A stretch of DNA of 64,000 nt from Amblyomma americanum (GCF_052857255.1 NC_135497.1:183806204-183870203), one strand, 5' to 3'. Positions 32,526 to 44,192 are shown, counted from the first letter of the stretch. Notes: generated by a model from the letters alone, not told the origin. A program made the numbers and translations.

Positions 32526-32692
32526 GTTTTGGTTTATGGTGTTTAACGTCCCAAAGCGACTCAGGCTATGAGGGACGCCGTAGTGAAGGGCACCGGAAAT
32601 TTCGACCACCTGGGGTTCTTTTACGTGCACTGACATCGCACAGCATACGGGCCTCTAGAATTTTGCCTCCATCGAAATTCGACCACCGCATC
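32526..32692 (-). mobile_element. SINE family A, 5' truncated, 12-bp target duplication
   Basis: Minus orientation. The tail and body are present (GTTTAACGTCCCAAAGCGAC at 32541; CATCGCACAGCATACGGGCC) but the tRNA-like head is missing after GAATTCGACCACCGCA-type sequence. Flanks tgttcacatttg at 32514-32525 and 32693-32704 form a target duplication, so the truncation happened at insertion. Confidence 0.92.
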
Positions 32693-32704
32693 TGTTCACA
32701 TTTG

Positions 32705-33969
32705 TCGTACGGTCGTGACAGGGCCACATTTGTGCATATTGCCAAAACCACGTTAACAAGGTTTATTTTGATTTTTAAAAACGTGTTTTGCGCTAATGCA
32801 CTGTGGTTGGCCCTGCAATGCTGACATTAAGCCGTTTCTGAAAGCCCTACAGTGCCGGTGCAGCCATCGACCTGTCAAGATTGAGATCACATTTAATTTC
32901 AACCCATTTCCTTACTGCTTGAATTGTATTTGAAGATTCCCAGCTTTACACTTGTGCTGAGTTCTCCTCGGGGCTAACATGCTTTAACTCGAGTAGTTTT
33001 TGTTCTTGCCATGTGCTCTGTTTAAAAAAAAACATTAAATTAGTGTTGCAAGTAAACATCTGTGAGATTATAACAAAAAGGTTACACAGACAGCGAGCGG
33101 CCTAATTAATTTGTGCAGTGAACAAAGTGTGCCAGGAAATTAGTCGCCGAGCCTTTCAGTGCCATTTATTTTGACACCAGAAAGGGAAGTGCTTCGTCAG
33201 TCAGAAAGTGCAAGCGGAGACAGTCGGCGTGCCTGGCAGTTCAATGTTTAACGAAAACTGCACGCTACGCTGCAAGTGGTATGAGGGCAATTCCAGGGTG
33301 CAACAGCCATATGATTCAGTCTGTATTTGTCGCCAAACACTTCTAACAGTCCTTGCACTATGTTATAGTATCTGGTTACCACAGTCCAGACGTTCGCATT
33401 TCAGTCTATATTACACGACAAAAATATGCCGGTCCCAATTGGCTTTGTGCATTTCAGCTCTGTCATTTGTCCAAACAGCTAGTTTCCATGCTAAGGCATG
33501 CGTGATTTGATCAAGTTTCATCCCAAAGAAACTGTCCATAATTCAAGCCATCATATCACAGGGTGGATATTAACGAGGATTTGCTGCATACAGCAGAATG
33601 TAGTAAATGTTTTAGTTCTGATAATATCACAAGCACCAAATCATCGCACCATTTCTATGACTAGCATGGGTACCTAATCGTGAAAAACACTATATACTCT
33701 CACACACTGCTAAACTGTTGTAGCCCATTAAATTGTCTCTTCCTGATCGGTACGCTTTTTGAAAAGCATTCCTGTGATAGCCAACTTTTAGTTCTTCGTG
33801 ACGTACACTTGCTCCTTAGTCTCTTTGAGAAAGCATGCGGTAAAATCCTTTATAAAATAATTTCTTGCATCGTACTGTTCCGTGTGGGATTTAAGTGATC
33901 CTAGGTAGTTAACAGCACTTAGCCCATGCTAACTCTTGGTCATCCTGCCTTTTTTTGGAATCTCGAGCA
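32705..33969. other. No gene seen
   Basis: AT-rich intergenic DNA with short open frames (up to 100 codons) and no recognised domain. Confidence 0.4.
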
Positions 33970-34032
33970 AACTCAAAGGTGTTGTACTTGGCCCTTCCCT
34001 TTTTCTTACATTCATTAATGACATTCCTTTCA
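33970..34032 (+). pseudogene. Tiny LINE reverse transcriptase fragment
   Basis: Translation reads KLKGVVLGPSLFLTFINDIP, a close variant of the conserved RT block QGSVLGPLLFLIFINDLP. Nothing before or after continues the domain, so only about 20 codons survive next to a fold-back element. Confidence 0.65.
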
Positions 34033-34041
34033 CTTGATGGG

Positions 34042-34455
34042 AATAATGCGCTACACACGGAGAAAAACCGACAGCTGAAACGACGGACACAGGACAAGCT
34101 CCACCCTTCCCCCATGCCCCCCATTGCGCAAATCCCAAATGTTCACCTTACTTTGAACAGACTACAATTTTATCTCGTGCAAGGGACAAGAAAAAAAGAA
34201 GCCTTTGAGATACGGGAAGCCGGTGAAGATGAGTGCGTAAGCACACCCTCGGTGTTGTTATCAAGTGAGGAGTTAGATCTAATCAAGAAACGAAGGAGCG
34301 TGGGACACAGCCGGTGGCAACGAATTTGTTTTGAACATGTGCATGAAATGCATTTATGTGCCCTCGTACCAGGATAGATTTTAGTTGTTAGTGCACACCT
34401 GTCCTGTGTCCGCCGTTTTTAGTTGTCTGTTCATGTCTGTGTGCAGCACGTTATT
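34042..34455 (+). mobile_element. Fold-back element, perhaps carrying a Penelope-like 3' fragment
   Basis: GGGAATAATGCGCTACACAC at 34040-34059 and the complement GTGTGCAGCACGTTATTCCC at 34440-34459 are the outer arms; CGACGGACACAGGACA pairs with TGTCCTGTGTCCG further in. The middle encodes KKEAFEIREAGEDECVSTPS followed by LLSSEELDLIKK, which resembles the end of the GIY-YIG endonuclease of Penelope-like elements (pattern EA-I-G-CxSxPS). The motif CAACCAACTAGCCCA just outside the right arm recurs beside the fold-back at 39361-39550, so the two fold-backs may be related. Confidence 0.45.
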
Positions 34456-34459
34456 CCCA

Positions 34460-36769
34460 TTAAATGTGCAACCAACTAGCCCACATTGTTGCCTTGCTTC
34501 CTTCCACTGTTTCATTTAACTAGTCTTCATTGATTGCTGTATGGTCTGCCATCCCACTATCAATATCAACATTCCAACCCTCCAGAACAACCGTCTGCGT
34601 GCTCGGGAATGCCCTGTTTGGCAATGTTAAAAGGACTACATTAACAGTTTTTGCTGTCAGCGATACCTGTCTACTGCGAGCTGATGTGTCAGTATTTGCT
34701 TTCTGCTTGTATCCTACACTGTTTCAAGCGAAGCAAAGCGGAGATTTCGATCGTGTGATGTGGTTAAAATGCTAGGCGCATGTGTTTACTCGTGTGACTT
34801 TTATGTGCGTGTGTCGTTTGATCCTTATCCTCATCTGGAATGCCAAGCCAGGTATGTTATGGGGCCAGCATTTACAATGTTTATAAAATGGTGCCTCCTC
34901 CTCCTCCTCCTCTACAATAAAGCTAAATTCCACATATAGTTCTATTGTCATGAATGGAGTCAGGTTACAGCTGCTGTGAATTTTGCGTGTGAATGTGATT
35001 TTCTTACATTGACGGCAGTGAAACACATGGAAAGGCACAAACCTCTACTCAATTTTAACTCAGTCATACAGTTGCTGTTTCCTTTACCTTTGTAACAAGA
35101 GTTTTCATATAAGGCCCTAAGGAGGATTATCATTTTGGTGCATTATTTTGAAAAAAGAGGCCACAAAACAAGACATTTGTTTGCCTAATACATGCAGCCC
35201 TTCTAGGACTGTTTAAGTTCACATACACTCATTGTATGAAGCCGAAAAGTAGGCATAGCCTAGGCAAAGATCTTCAAGCAGTTAAGTTTATGACTAAGTC
35301 ATTTTCACATAAGGTATGCCTAAAGAGAACTTTGCCAGTTTGAAAACTAAACTGGCAGTGAAATAAGCTTTGCTTTGCAGAAGATTGTGCTAATAACAGC
35401 TAGCACGGTCAAAAATTTTATACATGACAAGTTGTGCAGAAAATGCTCACATTTATTGGCTGTTTTTGGAACCAGAATCACTGTTACGATCACTTTTTTT
35501 CTGCCCAGAAAAGGTCTTAAACATTACTGCGAAGCTATATGAGAGGATATACGTATTTATGCCCTGCACACACTTATATGCTTATTTTTTATTTCATTGT
35601 GTTTTTCAAGGACGCAGCTTTCACATTGTAAATATATTTCTACAAATTCTGCTTGAGACAACCACTCTGCATGGTCAGTGCATCCTGTTTCCCTGAATAT
35701 ATGAAGTATTCTTTCCCAACCTCAACCAGGAGCCGTCCAGATGTAAGCCAGTTTACCAACTCCCACATCATGTTATGTTTACACTGAAGGAAAAGACATG
35801 TATGACCTTTTACTAAGTACTAATCAACCACTTTGTTTTCGTTCACATGGGCACTTTCAGAATTTTTTGCAGTTGTACAGTTAACGTGCCAGCTTGTTTC
35901 TGCATGTGTCGCCATTGACTGGCTCTGAGCACAATTCTCCAGGCTTGTTTGCACTGCTGCATTCTAGCTTGTGCAATTGTCATTGCAATATGAGCTAAGG
36001 AATTGCTAAAATAAAACTGGTCGCCCGCTGTCTCTGCAGAGAACAAAGTTGTGCATTTCAGCGCAGTGATAGATGGCTTAGCCCCTTTGTCACCACACTG
36101 TGCTATTTCAATTTTGCCTTTTCTAACGGACCGAACAACATTACAGAGAGAAAGCAGTACTGTTGCACGGTCACTCTTCTGTGAAATGCACAACTGCTGC
36201 AGTTACATCTGATTTTACATATTCCAAATTACTGGGAATGATATAATTTTCTTGTATATTTGGGTTCGTGTTCGACGGCATAGTACTAAAATATGGAATT
36301 TTTAATACATGCACAATTCAGATACACAATACATATATTGACTAATAAATAAGTGTATTTTACAATAACAGTTAATTGGGGAGACAGCAAGGAGGCCTGT
36401 TTACTTGACATTGTTACTGTCAACTAAAGTGTGCATGAATTAATGGAAAAGATACAAAATAAAGGCAATTAAAATACATGTATAAAGACTGCAGTGTGCT
36501 AGTTTGAATAACTGATGATTTAACCTCTGTCTGGTCTCAGCTATGTGAATTTCCCTGTCATAATGACAAACGATCGAATATGTACTGCTAACCTATAGCT
36601 TGTTCTAGTCCCATATCCTTGGCTCCGAGAATTCGTGATACGAATCGCGTCGTCGTTCTGAAATCGTTATTGCATGTTAGGGTATAGTGTAACTTTCAAT
36701 GAGGGCTCTCTTCAAATGTTAGGAGGCAAAAACCTTAGATCGTGGTTGGAACGGAGGCATATATGGGTG
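34460..36769. other. No gene seen
   Basis: AT-rich intergenic DNA. A short CTC microsatellite (cctcctcctcctcctc) lies near 34892-34911. No recognised domains. Confidence 0.45.
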
Positions 36770-38300
36770 GTCTTCAGCGGAGGAGGAGGAGGAATAAACA
36801 TTTTATTAAAATAGCAGACAGGTTCTTGCGGGTGAAGCCCCTATTCCAGGGCCCCACTGGCTCTAGCGGCTCGTTCGGCTGGGTGCAAGGTTGCCTGCTG
36901 GCTTCCCAGGTCCTGCCGGGCGAGTCGCGCCTCCCACGACCTTTCAAGTTCGTTGCGTGTGACGAGGGATGAGTTTCCCTCTGCTGGTCTTTGTTTGCAA
37001 TACCAAGTGATAAGTTTGAGGGTTGGTGTGTCGCCGTACCAAGGACAGCAGTCATCGTATTAGGACGGGTGTATTTTGCCGAGTGTGTGTACGTTGGGAT
37101 ATGTGTTGGTTTGTAGGAGTCTCCAGTCCCTAGATTGTCAGCGTGTAAGTTTAGGATGGGGTTGTGCCATTGTCTGCCTGGCGCGTCTCTGGCTGTCGAG
37201 GATATCTTGCGGCAGCGTAGGTGTGAGGTATTCCTCCCAGGTCGATTTGTCCGCGTCTCAGAAAATTAGTCCTAGAGCCAGGCGGTCCGCCCGTTCGTTC
37301 CCTGTACACCTTCGTGAGCGGGCACCATGTGATGTGATCTTCTCGAAGGCTGGTTCCTAGTATGCCTAGGACGCTCCGAGGGAGGACGCCTCTGATAAAC
37401 AATCGGCAAGCTTCTTGCGAATCCGTGAGAACACGTGAAGATTGCCCCTTGCCCTCTGCCGCTCGTATGACTAGTGCTATGGCTGCCGCTTAGGCCACGG
37501 CCATGCTCTTGGTGCGGATTGTCGCCGACGCGATTGCTCGGTTCCCTCTAGTGACAACCGTAGCAAATGCTCTCAGCCTCAAGGGGTAGGGAGTTGCGTC
37601 TGTGTAGTGAGTGTTTGGGTCGTTGCGTAACCGTTCGAGTGCCACCGCTCTCGCTCGTCTGCGGCCGGCGTTAAACATGGGGTGCATGTTCTTGGGTATT
37701 GGGTCCACGTGTATGCGTTCCCTGTCTCGTCTGGGTATTTGGTGTGTCTCCTCCACGCAGAATTGGGGTGTCCAGGGGTAGTGAAGTCTCTGTAGTAAAG
37801 CTCTACCTTGGGTTGTCGAGTCGAGTTTCTCTCTGCGCGATCAAGACTGCTGCGTCATGTTCATCGTATGCAATGTAAATACCCAGACTCTCCAGACGCT
37901 CTGTGCCAGTGCAGTCAGGGAGGCCCAGTGCAGCTTTGTAGGCAGTGCGTATGAGTACGTTGGCCTGCTCTGCTTCACATCTGCGTGAAAGCTGGTATCG
38001 CAGAGCGTACGTAATGCGGCTGATGACGAAGGCTTGTACCAGTCTCCTAGTGTCGTCCTCCTTCATGCCGTCCTTACTGCGGGCGATTCTTACGAGTCTC
38101 GATACACTCCTGGCCGTGTGTTTGAGTGTTTAGCGTTGACGATACGCTGCCCGTCTCCTGAATTAGCATGTCTAGCACCCCGAGCTCCTTGTTTGACCTG
38201 GCTTCTGTTGATCCCCAGGTTGAGGATGGGGGAGCGCGTCTGCTGAGTGTTTTTAGGTCTAATTTGTATAAATTCCGATTTTTCCGGTCTTCAGCGGAGT
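36770..38300 (-). pseudogene. I/R1-like LINE 3' half (RT end, RNase H, 3' end), right arm
   Basis: The same element as 1915-2735 but extending to its 3' end. Minus strand: LIRTAYKAALGLPDCTGTER, an RNase H start (YTDATPYP), KSMAVA followed by TAA at the expected catalytic Glu, then AAAIALVIRAAEGKGQ, SSRVLTDSQEACR-type sequence with the conserved Asp-Ser, and FIRGVLPRSVLGILG. The tail (36774 to about 37055) has PTLKLITWYCKQ-type sequence in a shifted frame. The element ends at about 36770 with an AATAAA and (CCT)n-like repeats. Several frameshifts and stops; non-functional. Confidence 0.88.
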
Positions 38301-39319
38301 CTAGCCAACTAGCAGTCGAACGAGTTGTGTCGCGATCGCGGTGTGATGCCTGTTATCACTTTCTGAAGTAGAAATAGCGCAAACGTTAATCGTTTCCCGC
38401 AGCGCTGTTTTAGAACCTCGCCTGCGGTGTTGCAAAATTTGTTGCAACTTCGTTCGTGGACGTCAGAATCGGCCGCGCCAAGATTCATGGCTATCACAGC
38501 CGATCGCGGTTTTACCTGCTACGAAAAATCTCACTGCTAAACATGTCTCGGGTGAGCCACCATATCGATGTGTGTGTATTCGTACGGCAAGATATTTTCG
38601 TGTTTTGCTACGGCACATGCCTGTGCTGCCGCACGGGCGGCACTGACGAGCGCGCCAATCAGAACGCCGGAGTCGTCCGCTCGGTCGCATGCAGCAAACT
38701 TGATCGTACAACACCTCATCCGCAACGCACCCTCACGCGGCCGTGCGCATGGCCGCAAGGACGCGTGCGTATGCGGAAAAAAAGTGATCGTACAGCGCCC
38801 GTGACTCGCATATTCGACTTCGGACGCGCCTACGAAGTGAGGGCGCAACCGCAGTTTGCTCGGGCTTGAGCTGGAAAAACAAAGCTATTGCACTTGAAAA
38901 TGTGAACGATAGTCAGGGTAGAACAGTCGTTCGCCGGTGTGCAGGTAACACGTGTATTTACGTAAATCGCCGATAGCGAGTTATCAGGAGGAATAAAAAC
39001 CACCGAGCCAGAGCGTACTGCGCCTTGCACTTCGCTGGCCGAGAGTGCATCCGGTCTGCGCTTACTGCGAGTGTCCCGAGAACGACCGTCTACCGCCGGC
39101 AGATCCGGTGCGCGAGAAAAAGGCGCAGGCACCGGCAATGTCTGGTCCCGTGGGAAGGTTAGAAAACGACTTGTGTCGAGTCCCGATTTCTGCTGGTGAC
39201 TATATATACACGCGTGCACTGCTTCTAGTAAGCCCCGGGGCTACAGTGAGGCGGTGCTTCTTTCCACGCTACAAAAAAAAAATACCAGGAAGCAGCACTT
39301 CCGACGTTCTGTCTGATTT

Positions 39320-39769
39320 GATTATGGGGTTTTAACGTCCCAAAGCGACTCAGGCTATGATAAAGCTGAATGGCGCAAGGGAACGAACACAGGAAGACAC
39401 ATAGACATAAAGAGCGCCTAAATAATAAAGCGCATAAATAATAAAAAATTTATAATAAAGTTGTAAAGTGGCCCTGTGTCTTCCTGTGTTCGTTCCCTTG
39501 CGTCATTCAACTTTATGATGAACCAACTAGCCCAACAGCAAGTACTTCTGTCAGGCTATGAGGGACTCCGTAGTGAAGGGCTCCAGAACTTTACACCACC
39601 GGGGGTTCTTTAACGTGCACTGACATCGCACAGTACACGGGCCTCTAGAATTTCGCCTCCATCGAAATTCGATCGCCGCGGCTGGGATCGAACCCGCGTC
39701 TTTCGGGCCAGCAGCCAAGCGCCATAACCACTCAGCCACCACGGCGGCCCCCGACGTTCTGTCTACCGG
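39320..39769 (-). mobile_element. SINE family A copy split by a fold-back insertion
   Basis: The tail part lies at 39320-39360 (GTTTTAACGTCCCAAAGCGA on plus), the rest at 39551-39769 with the complement of a B box (GGGATCGAACCCG) and the A-box region near 39725. The gap is an inserted fold-back flanked by the duplicated SINE sequence tcaggctatga. Confidence 0.92.
39361..39550. mobile_element. Fold-back insertion with 11-bp target duplication
   Basis: A 190-bp insertion in a SINE flanked by tcaggctatga (39350-39360 and 39551-39561). Arms: GCAAGGGAACGAACACAGGA near 39376 and TCCTGTGTTCGTTCCCTTGC near 39482. The right side carries the extra motif GAACCAACTAGCCCAACAGC. An 11-bp duplication is longer than most DNA transposons make and leans toward retroposition of a hairpin-forming RNA or a fold-back element. 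Confidence 0.85.
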
Positions 39770-40433
39770 AAGTTTTGGAATCGGGAAGGATAAAGGCAGA
39801 ACAATGAATACAAATATCGAGAATAGCTGGCTCTCGAAGTTAAATCGCTTAGCTTGCCACGATGACCTCTGCCAAACCGCGACTGCAACAAAACAGTTTG
39901 CTTGATCCAGCCAACTGGATAAAGCGTATCGATACCCTTCATCGACATCTGAAATTCAATGCGACGCACATAAGGATAAAATCGTTTGCCTTCACAATGG
40001 CCTCGCTTGCGCTGAAATATCGCTCAGTGTTGGCTATCTGCAAACGCACAGCGTGCCGCTGCCTTGTTTGTAACGCTTGATTCGTTCGTCTAAAAACGCA
40101 GTTGCTTACAGGCGCCTGGAAGACGGACTGTGGCGCCTCAAACACTTGAGCTCGACGAGCCTCCTCGCGTTCACAGCGTTTAACTGTATTTAAAGGGGCA
40201 CTGAAAAGAAATGGAAGTCTTGTACCTACAGACATCGTCGTGGCCCATTATTCGCAGGTGAGAATTACCGCAGAGGATCCCCGAGGCCAGGTTACAGTCA
40301 CGTTTGCCAAAAGCAGTGATCACAGAGTCCCTTTTGGTCTCGAAGACAAATTTGAGAGTAGTGGGAAAATACGTGCGGTGTCTGCTGCCAAACAAACGGC
40401 ATCACTGCCACAGAAGAGCCACAGAACAGGTTC

Positions 40434-40673
40434 TGGTTTGGTTTATGGGTGTTTAACGTCCCAAAGCGACCCAGGCTATGAGAGACGCCGTAGTGAAGGG
40501 CTCCGGGAAATTCGACCACCTGGGGTTCTTTAACGTGCACTGACACCGCACAGTACACTGGCCTCTAGAATTTCGCCTCCATCGAAATTCGACCGCCGCG
40601 GCCGGGATCGAACCCGCGTCTTTCGGGCTGGCAGCCGAGAGCCATAACCACTCAGTCACCGCGGCGGCGGCGG
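40434..40673 (-). mobile_element. SINE family A copy, full length, 14-bp target duplication
   Basis: Minus orientation, complete from tail (GTTTAACGTCCCAAAGCGAC, 40451) to head (complement of CGCGGTGACTGAGTGG near 40655). Flanked by cacagaacaggttc at 40420-40433 and 40674-40687. This is the parent of the head half of the chimeric SINE at 466. Confidence 0.95.
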
Positions 40674-40854
40674 CACAGAACAGGTTCCAGCCGAGAAAAA
40701 AAGTGATTATGTTGCCCTCAGTGCCCATATATAGAAGAGTATGATGGAGCTTTGCAATTCAGCCGAGCAAGTATCATTGCACAATGTATTGAAGAACAAT
40801 CCATTATTTCACATTTAAGTGCAAACTAGGCAGACAAAGAGGGCGCGCACTCAC

Positions 40855-40990
40855 CGCAGTTGTTAACAGCATCTACGATCTTGTCGATCATCTTAGGCGT
40901 CTTCCTGCTGGTTGCCGCCTTTTGGTCGGTGGAGGACTGCTCCTCTTCAGACGAATCACTGTCCATGTCCCGGATACGCTTCCTGGGAGC
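40855..40990 (-). CDS. Candidate internal coding exon, right-arm copy
   Basis: The inverted counterpart of 150-285, also 136 nt between a CTACTGCAG acceptor and a GTGAGT donor, with nearly the same peptide (one visible change: KAPKM to KTPKM). Function unknown. If it belongs to a host gene, two exon copies in opposite orientation 40 kb apart would be unusual. Confidence 0.3.
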
Positions 40991-41139
40991 CTGCAGTAGC
41001 GGTATCAAAGTTCTTTTGTCTCCGATTGACAGAGGTACATGCCAGGATACGAGCTCACGCAAACAAAAATGCCAACACAACTGTTGGACGCATCATGGCG
41101 CCAACAGTGACAAATTGAAATACCAAAAGAAGGAAGCTG

Positions 41140-41784
41140 GAGCTCGCGTGTGGCTCGCAGAAACCTGGAACAACACGAGGCTGAAGACTCGGCGATACTC
41201 GAATACAGGCAAAAGCAGTGTAGCTGTGTAGCTATTCACTATTTCCTATACTGCCTTGCTACTATATTTATTTTACCTTCTTATAGCCAGTAAAAATAGC
41301 TGTAGCTTTCTACGAAACTGGCAAGCTATTACTAGCTTTTTCGCAACTTTTCGCGAGCCTATTGAAGAGCTTTGTGAAACGTCCAAGACGTGGACTCTAG
41401 TGCTAACAGACAGCATGCTGCAAAAATGCGCGACTTAGGCTTAGCCTAATAATGAAGTGAAGTGTCTTCTAAATGCGTGAGGAGCACTGTTTGAAGAGGA
41501 GGTCAGACATAAGAGGTGTTCGATCGCTCATAAAGGATGAGCTTGTCACGGCCGCCAGTCCATGTCTGGCTCGAGGAATTAGTGTTGCTGGAATGTGTAG
41601 CGTACGTTTCCTGAATTTTATAGCCTCAGAATCTTAGTACGGTTCATACCATTATGCCTCTGGCAGAGTATTCGAGCTGTGCCTACACACTGTAGTATAC
41701 CGAGAGCTGTGGGTGACACGAAGGCGGGCTGACTATCTTTAAAGGCAATTCGATTATACCAAAGGAAAAACCTATCACCGGCAC
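41140..41784. other. No gene seen
   Basis: Starts with repeated TAGCTAT/TAGCT motifs (41215-41340); no coding signature. Confidence 0.4.
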
Positions 41785-41881
41785 ACAGCACACGGGCGCC
41801 TTAGCGTTTTTCCTCCATAAAAACGCAGCCGCGGCGGCTGCGTTTTTATGGAGGAAAAACGCTAAGGCGCTCGTGTGCTGT
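41785..41881. repeat. Near-perfect 97-bp palindrome made of two SINE B head fragments
   Basis: ACAGCACACGGGCGCCTTAG at 41785 pairs with CTAAGGCGCTCGTGTGCTGT ending at 41881; pairing continues through the CGTTTTTCCTCCATAAAAAC stretch and closes at the centre GCAGCCGCGGCGGCTGC near 41833. Each half is the segment between head and body of SINE family B. Confidence 0.9.
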
Positions 41882-42075
41882 GCGATGTCAGTGCACGTTA
41901 AAGATCCCCAGGTTTTCGAAATTATTCCGGAGCCCTCCACTACGGCACCTCTTCTTCCTTTCTTCTTTCACTCCCTCCTTTATCCCTTCCCTTACGGCGC
42001 GGTTCAGGTGTCCAACGATATATGAGACAGATACTGCGCCATTTCCTTTCCCCCCAAAACCAATTATTATTATTA
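41835..42075 (+). mobile_element. SINE family B copy (head lost), short ATT tail
   Basis: Starts in the palindrome with GGCTGCGTTTTTATGGAGG, then the shared SINE body (GTCAGTGCACGTTAAAGATC), the family B 3' part (TACGGCGCGGTTCAGGTGTC, TGAGACAGATACTGCGCCAT) and an ATTATTATT tail. The tRNA-like head is absent. Confidence 0.9.
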
Positions 42076-42195
42076 TATCTTGTGTGCACGGAAAATGGCA
42101 GGACTACGCAAACGTGCGCATGTAGCGCCCTGAAGAAAATTTGTCCAAGATAATCACAAGACTGTCTCCGGCTATAGAGAGCTCAGAAACGCTAT

Positions 42196-44185
42196 ATGCC
42201 ACCTCATCTTTTCGTGCGAAAGGCTGTAAATGTGGAGGCGTACGAGCGGCACTGGTTAATGTACTTCGAGTCCAAAGATTCCGTTTACTGTTTCATGGGC
42301 AAACTATTTTCTATTTCAAGCAACACCAGTGATCTCACCCCGCAAGGCTTTTCTGATTGGAAAAGAGCAGAAGAAAAGGTTTGCGCACAGGAAAATAGCG
42401 TCGAGCAGCTGAACTGCGTGGCAGCAAGGCTCGCCAGCTCTAACTCGAGCAGCACAATTGACAAGGAGCTGGTTAAGCATCTTGTCACAGAGACCGCTCA
42501 CTGGACAGAGGTGTTGAAGCGCGTAGTCGTTGTAGTTAAACTTCTAGCTGAGCGCAACCTAGCGTTTAGGGGCAGTGAGATTTTTGGTTCAGCGAGAAAT
42601 GGCAATTATATGGGAGTGCTTGAGGCCATTGCCAAGTTTAATCCCTTTCTAGAAGAGCACATAAAACGCTACGGGAACAAAGGAAAAGGTCACCCATCGT
42701 ATCTGTCAAAAACCATTTGTGATGAATTTATTGAGCATATGGCAAAGGCTGCCAAGGAACATCTCGTTGAAGTGAAACGCGCAAAAAAAATTATTCTCTA
42801 ATTGTTAATTCGACTCCAGACGCTACTCACGTTGATCAGCTGTCAGTTGTTTTACGATACTATTTAAATGAGAAAGTGTACGAACGCTTTCTTGGAATTG
42901 TTCCAATCTAATCGCATACCGGCTTGTATCTTTTCGATACCGCGATGTCCCTCTTGACGACCAATGGCATCTCAAGTGATGATTGTAGGGGCCAAGCTTA
43001 TGATAATGCGAGTAATATGTCAAGAAAATACAAAGGACTACAAGCTAAAATGAAACACCTGAACGAATTGGCAGTCTACGTCCCGTGTGCTGGTCATTCA
43101 CTAAACTTAGTTGGCGTGTGTAGCGTTGACAGTTGCCTTGAGGCAGTCAAATTTTTTCACTGTAATTCAGAGACTATGTGTCCTTTGCTGCCTCACCTAA
43201 GCGATGGAGGTATCGTTTGGACAGCATGGGCGGAACTGGCCAGCAGCTTGTTTTGAAAAGTATCTGAGACCAGGTGGTCAAGACACGCTGAATCATATAA
43301 GGCCATTCTGAAAAATTTCAATGTAGTCTTGTGTTGCCTTGAAGCTATATCATAGAACTAGGAAGAAAACGGTGATGAAGAAACTAGAGACTGCTTTCAT
43401 GGCGATTTTCTGGAGAGAAATCTTGGAGCGCTTTGATAAAACGAGCGTAGCACTTCAGAAACATGGCCTAGACATTTCAACTGCTGTAGACCTGCTGAGC
43501 TCTCTAGAAGGCTAATTCTTTGCGACCTCTCGTTGATGTCTTCGAAGAGAGCACGCACGCTAAGTACCTATCAATGTTATGAGGATGAGGGCAAACGCAT
43601 CGTTTTGAGTAAGCACCCGGACGGAAAAAGCGACAGCGCGCTACGAGGTAGAAAAAAGTTTGTCGTAGAGACCTACAATGTTAAACTTGACAGTCTAGTC
43701 TGTGCTTCGCGAGTGCGAAAGGCTGCCTACACTGAACCCTGCGAAAGGTTCGGATTCTTAAAATTACTGACAGAAGTTGGGAGCGAGGCCTCTCTGGCAA
43801 AGCAGGAAGCTGGTGAGAACCTACAAAAATGATTTGTAGCCAGCATTTTCCGCTGAAATCGTTCGGTTTGCGAACTTTCTGCACAACTCTGTGTGCCAGG
43901 ACGCCCGCCCCTGAAAATAATGAAGTTGCTGCATGAAAGAAAGCTGATTTATGAGTTTCCGAACCTTTCTAATGCTTTGCAAATGTGCTTAGCATACCCG
44001 TGGCAAACCGTGAGACCGAACGATCGTTTTCCAAGCTGTCGCTGATAAAAAATCGGCCTTCGTTCGATCCTCCTTGACGACAAGGTGAACTCGCTTGCTA
44101 TCATGTCCATTGAAAGTGACCTCCTCCGCGATCTATCCTTCGAACAGACTATATCTGATTTCGCCAAAGCGAAGACGCGACACAT
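42196..44185 (+). pseudogene. hAT transposase, ZMYM1-like (DUF4371 type), broken
   Basis: Blocks in order: AYERHWLMYFESKDSVYCF and GFSDWKRAEEK (TTF/KRAB-related N-terminal part; a Cys of the usual CFCCKLF is changed); IDKELVKHL and LAERNLAFRGS; FNPFLEEHIKRYGNKGKGHP and SYLSKTICDEFIEHMAKAA; after a frameshift near 42800, HVDQLSVVLRYY; then SDDCRGQAYDNASNMS, KYKGLQAKM, AVYVPCAGHSLNLVGVCSVD; a weak middle; and finally the hAT dimerisation-like end (IYEFPNLSNALQMCLA to SIESDLLRDLSFEQ). Several frameshifts and stops. Intact relatives are cut-and-paste transposases or domesticated zinc-finger proteins. TIRs and an 8-bp duplication were not found. Confidence 0.9.
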
Positions 44186-44192
44186 GCCACTG

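Larger units (their letters stand above)
37486..41139 (-). repeat. Right arm of the long inverted duplication
   Basis: Reverse complement of 1-2735 with high identity. This arm keeps about 920 bp (39585-40504) absent from the left arm, including parts of two SINEs and the sequence between them. The inner boundary is at 37486, inside the LINE, which continues here to its 3' end. At 41139 the left copy runs off the window, so the true outer limit is unknown. Arm separation is about 34.7 kb. Confidence 0.93.

Noticed and set aside
1..41139. Very large transposon (Maverick/Polinton) with long TIRs
   Set aside because: No DNA polymerase B, integrase, ATPase, protease or capsid genes lie between the arms; the arms consist of ordinary repeats.
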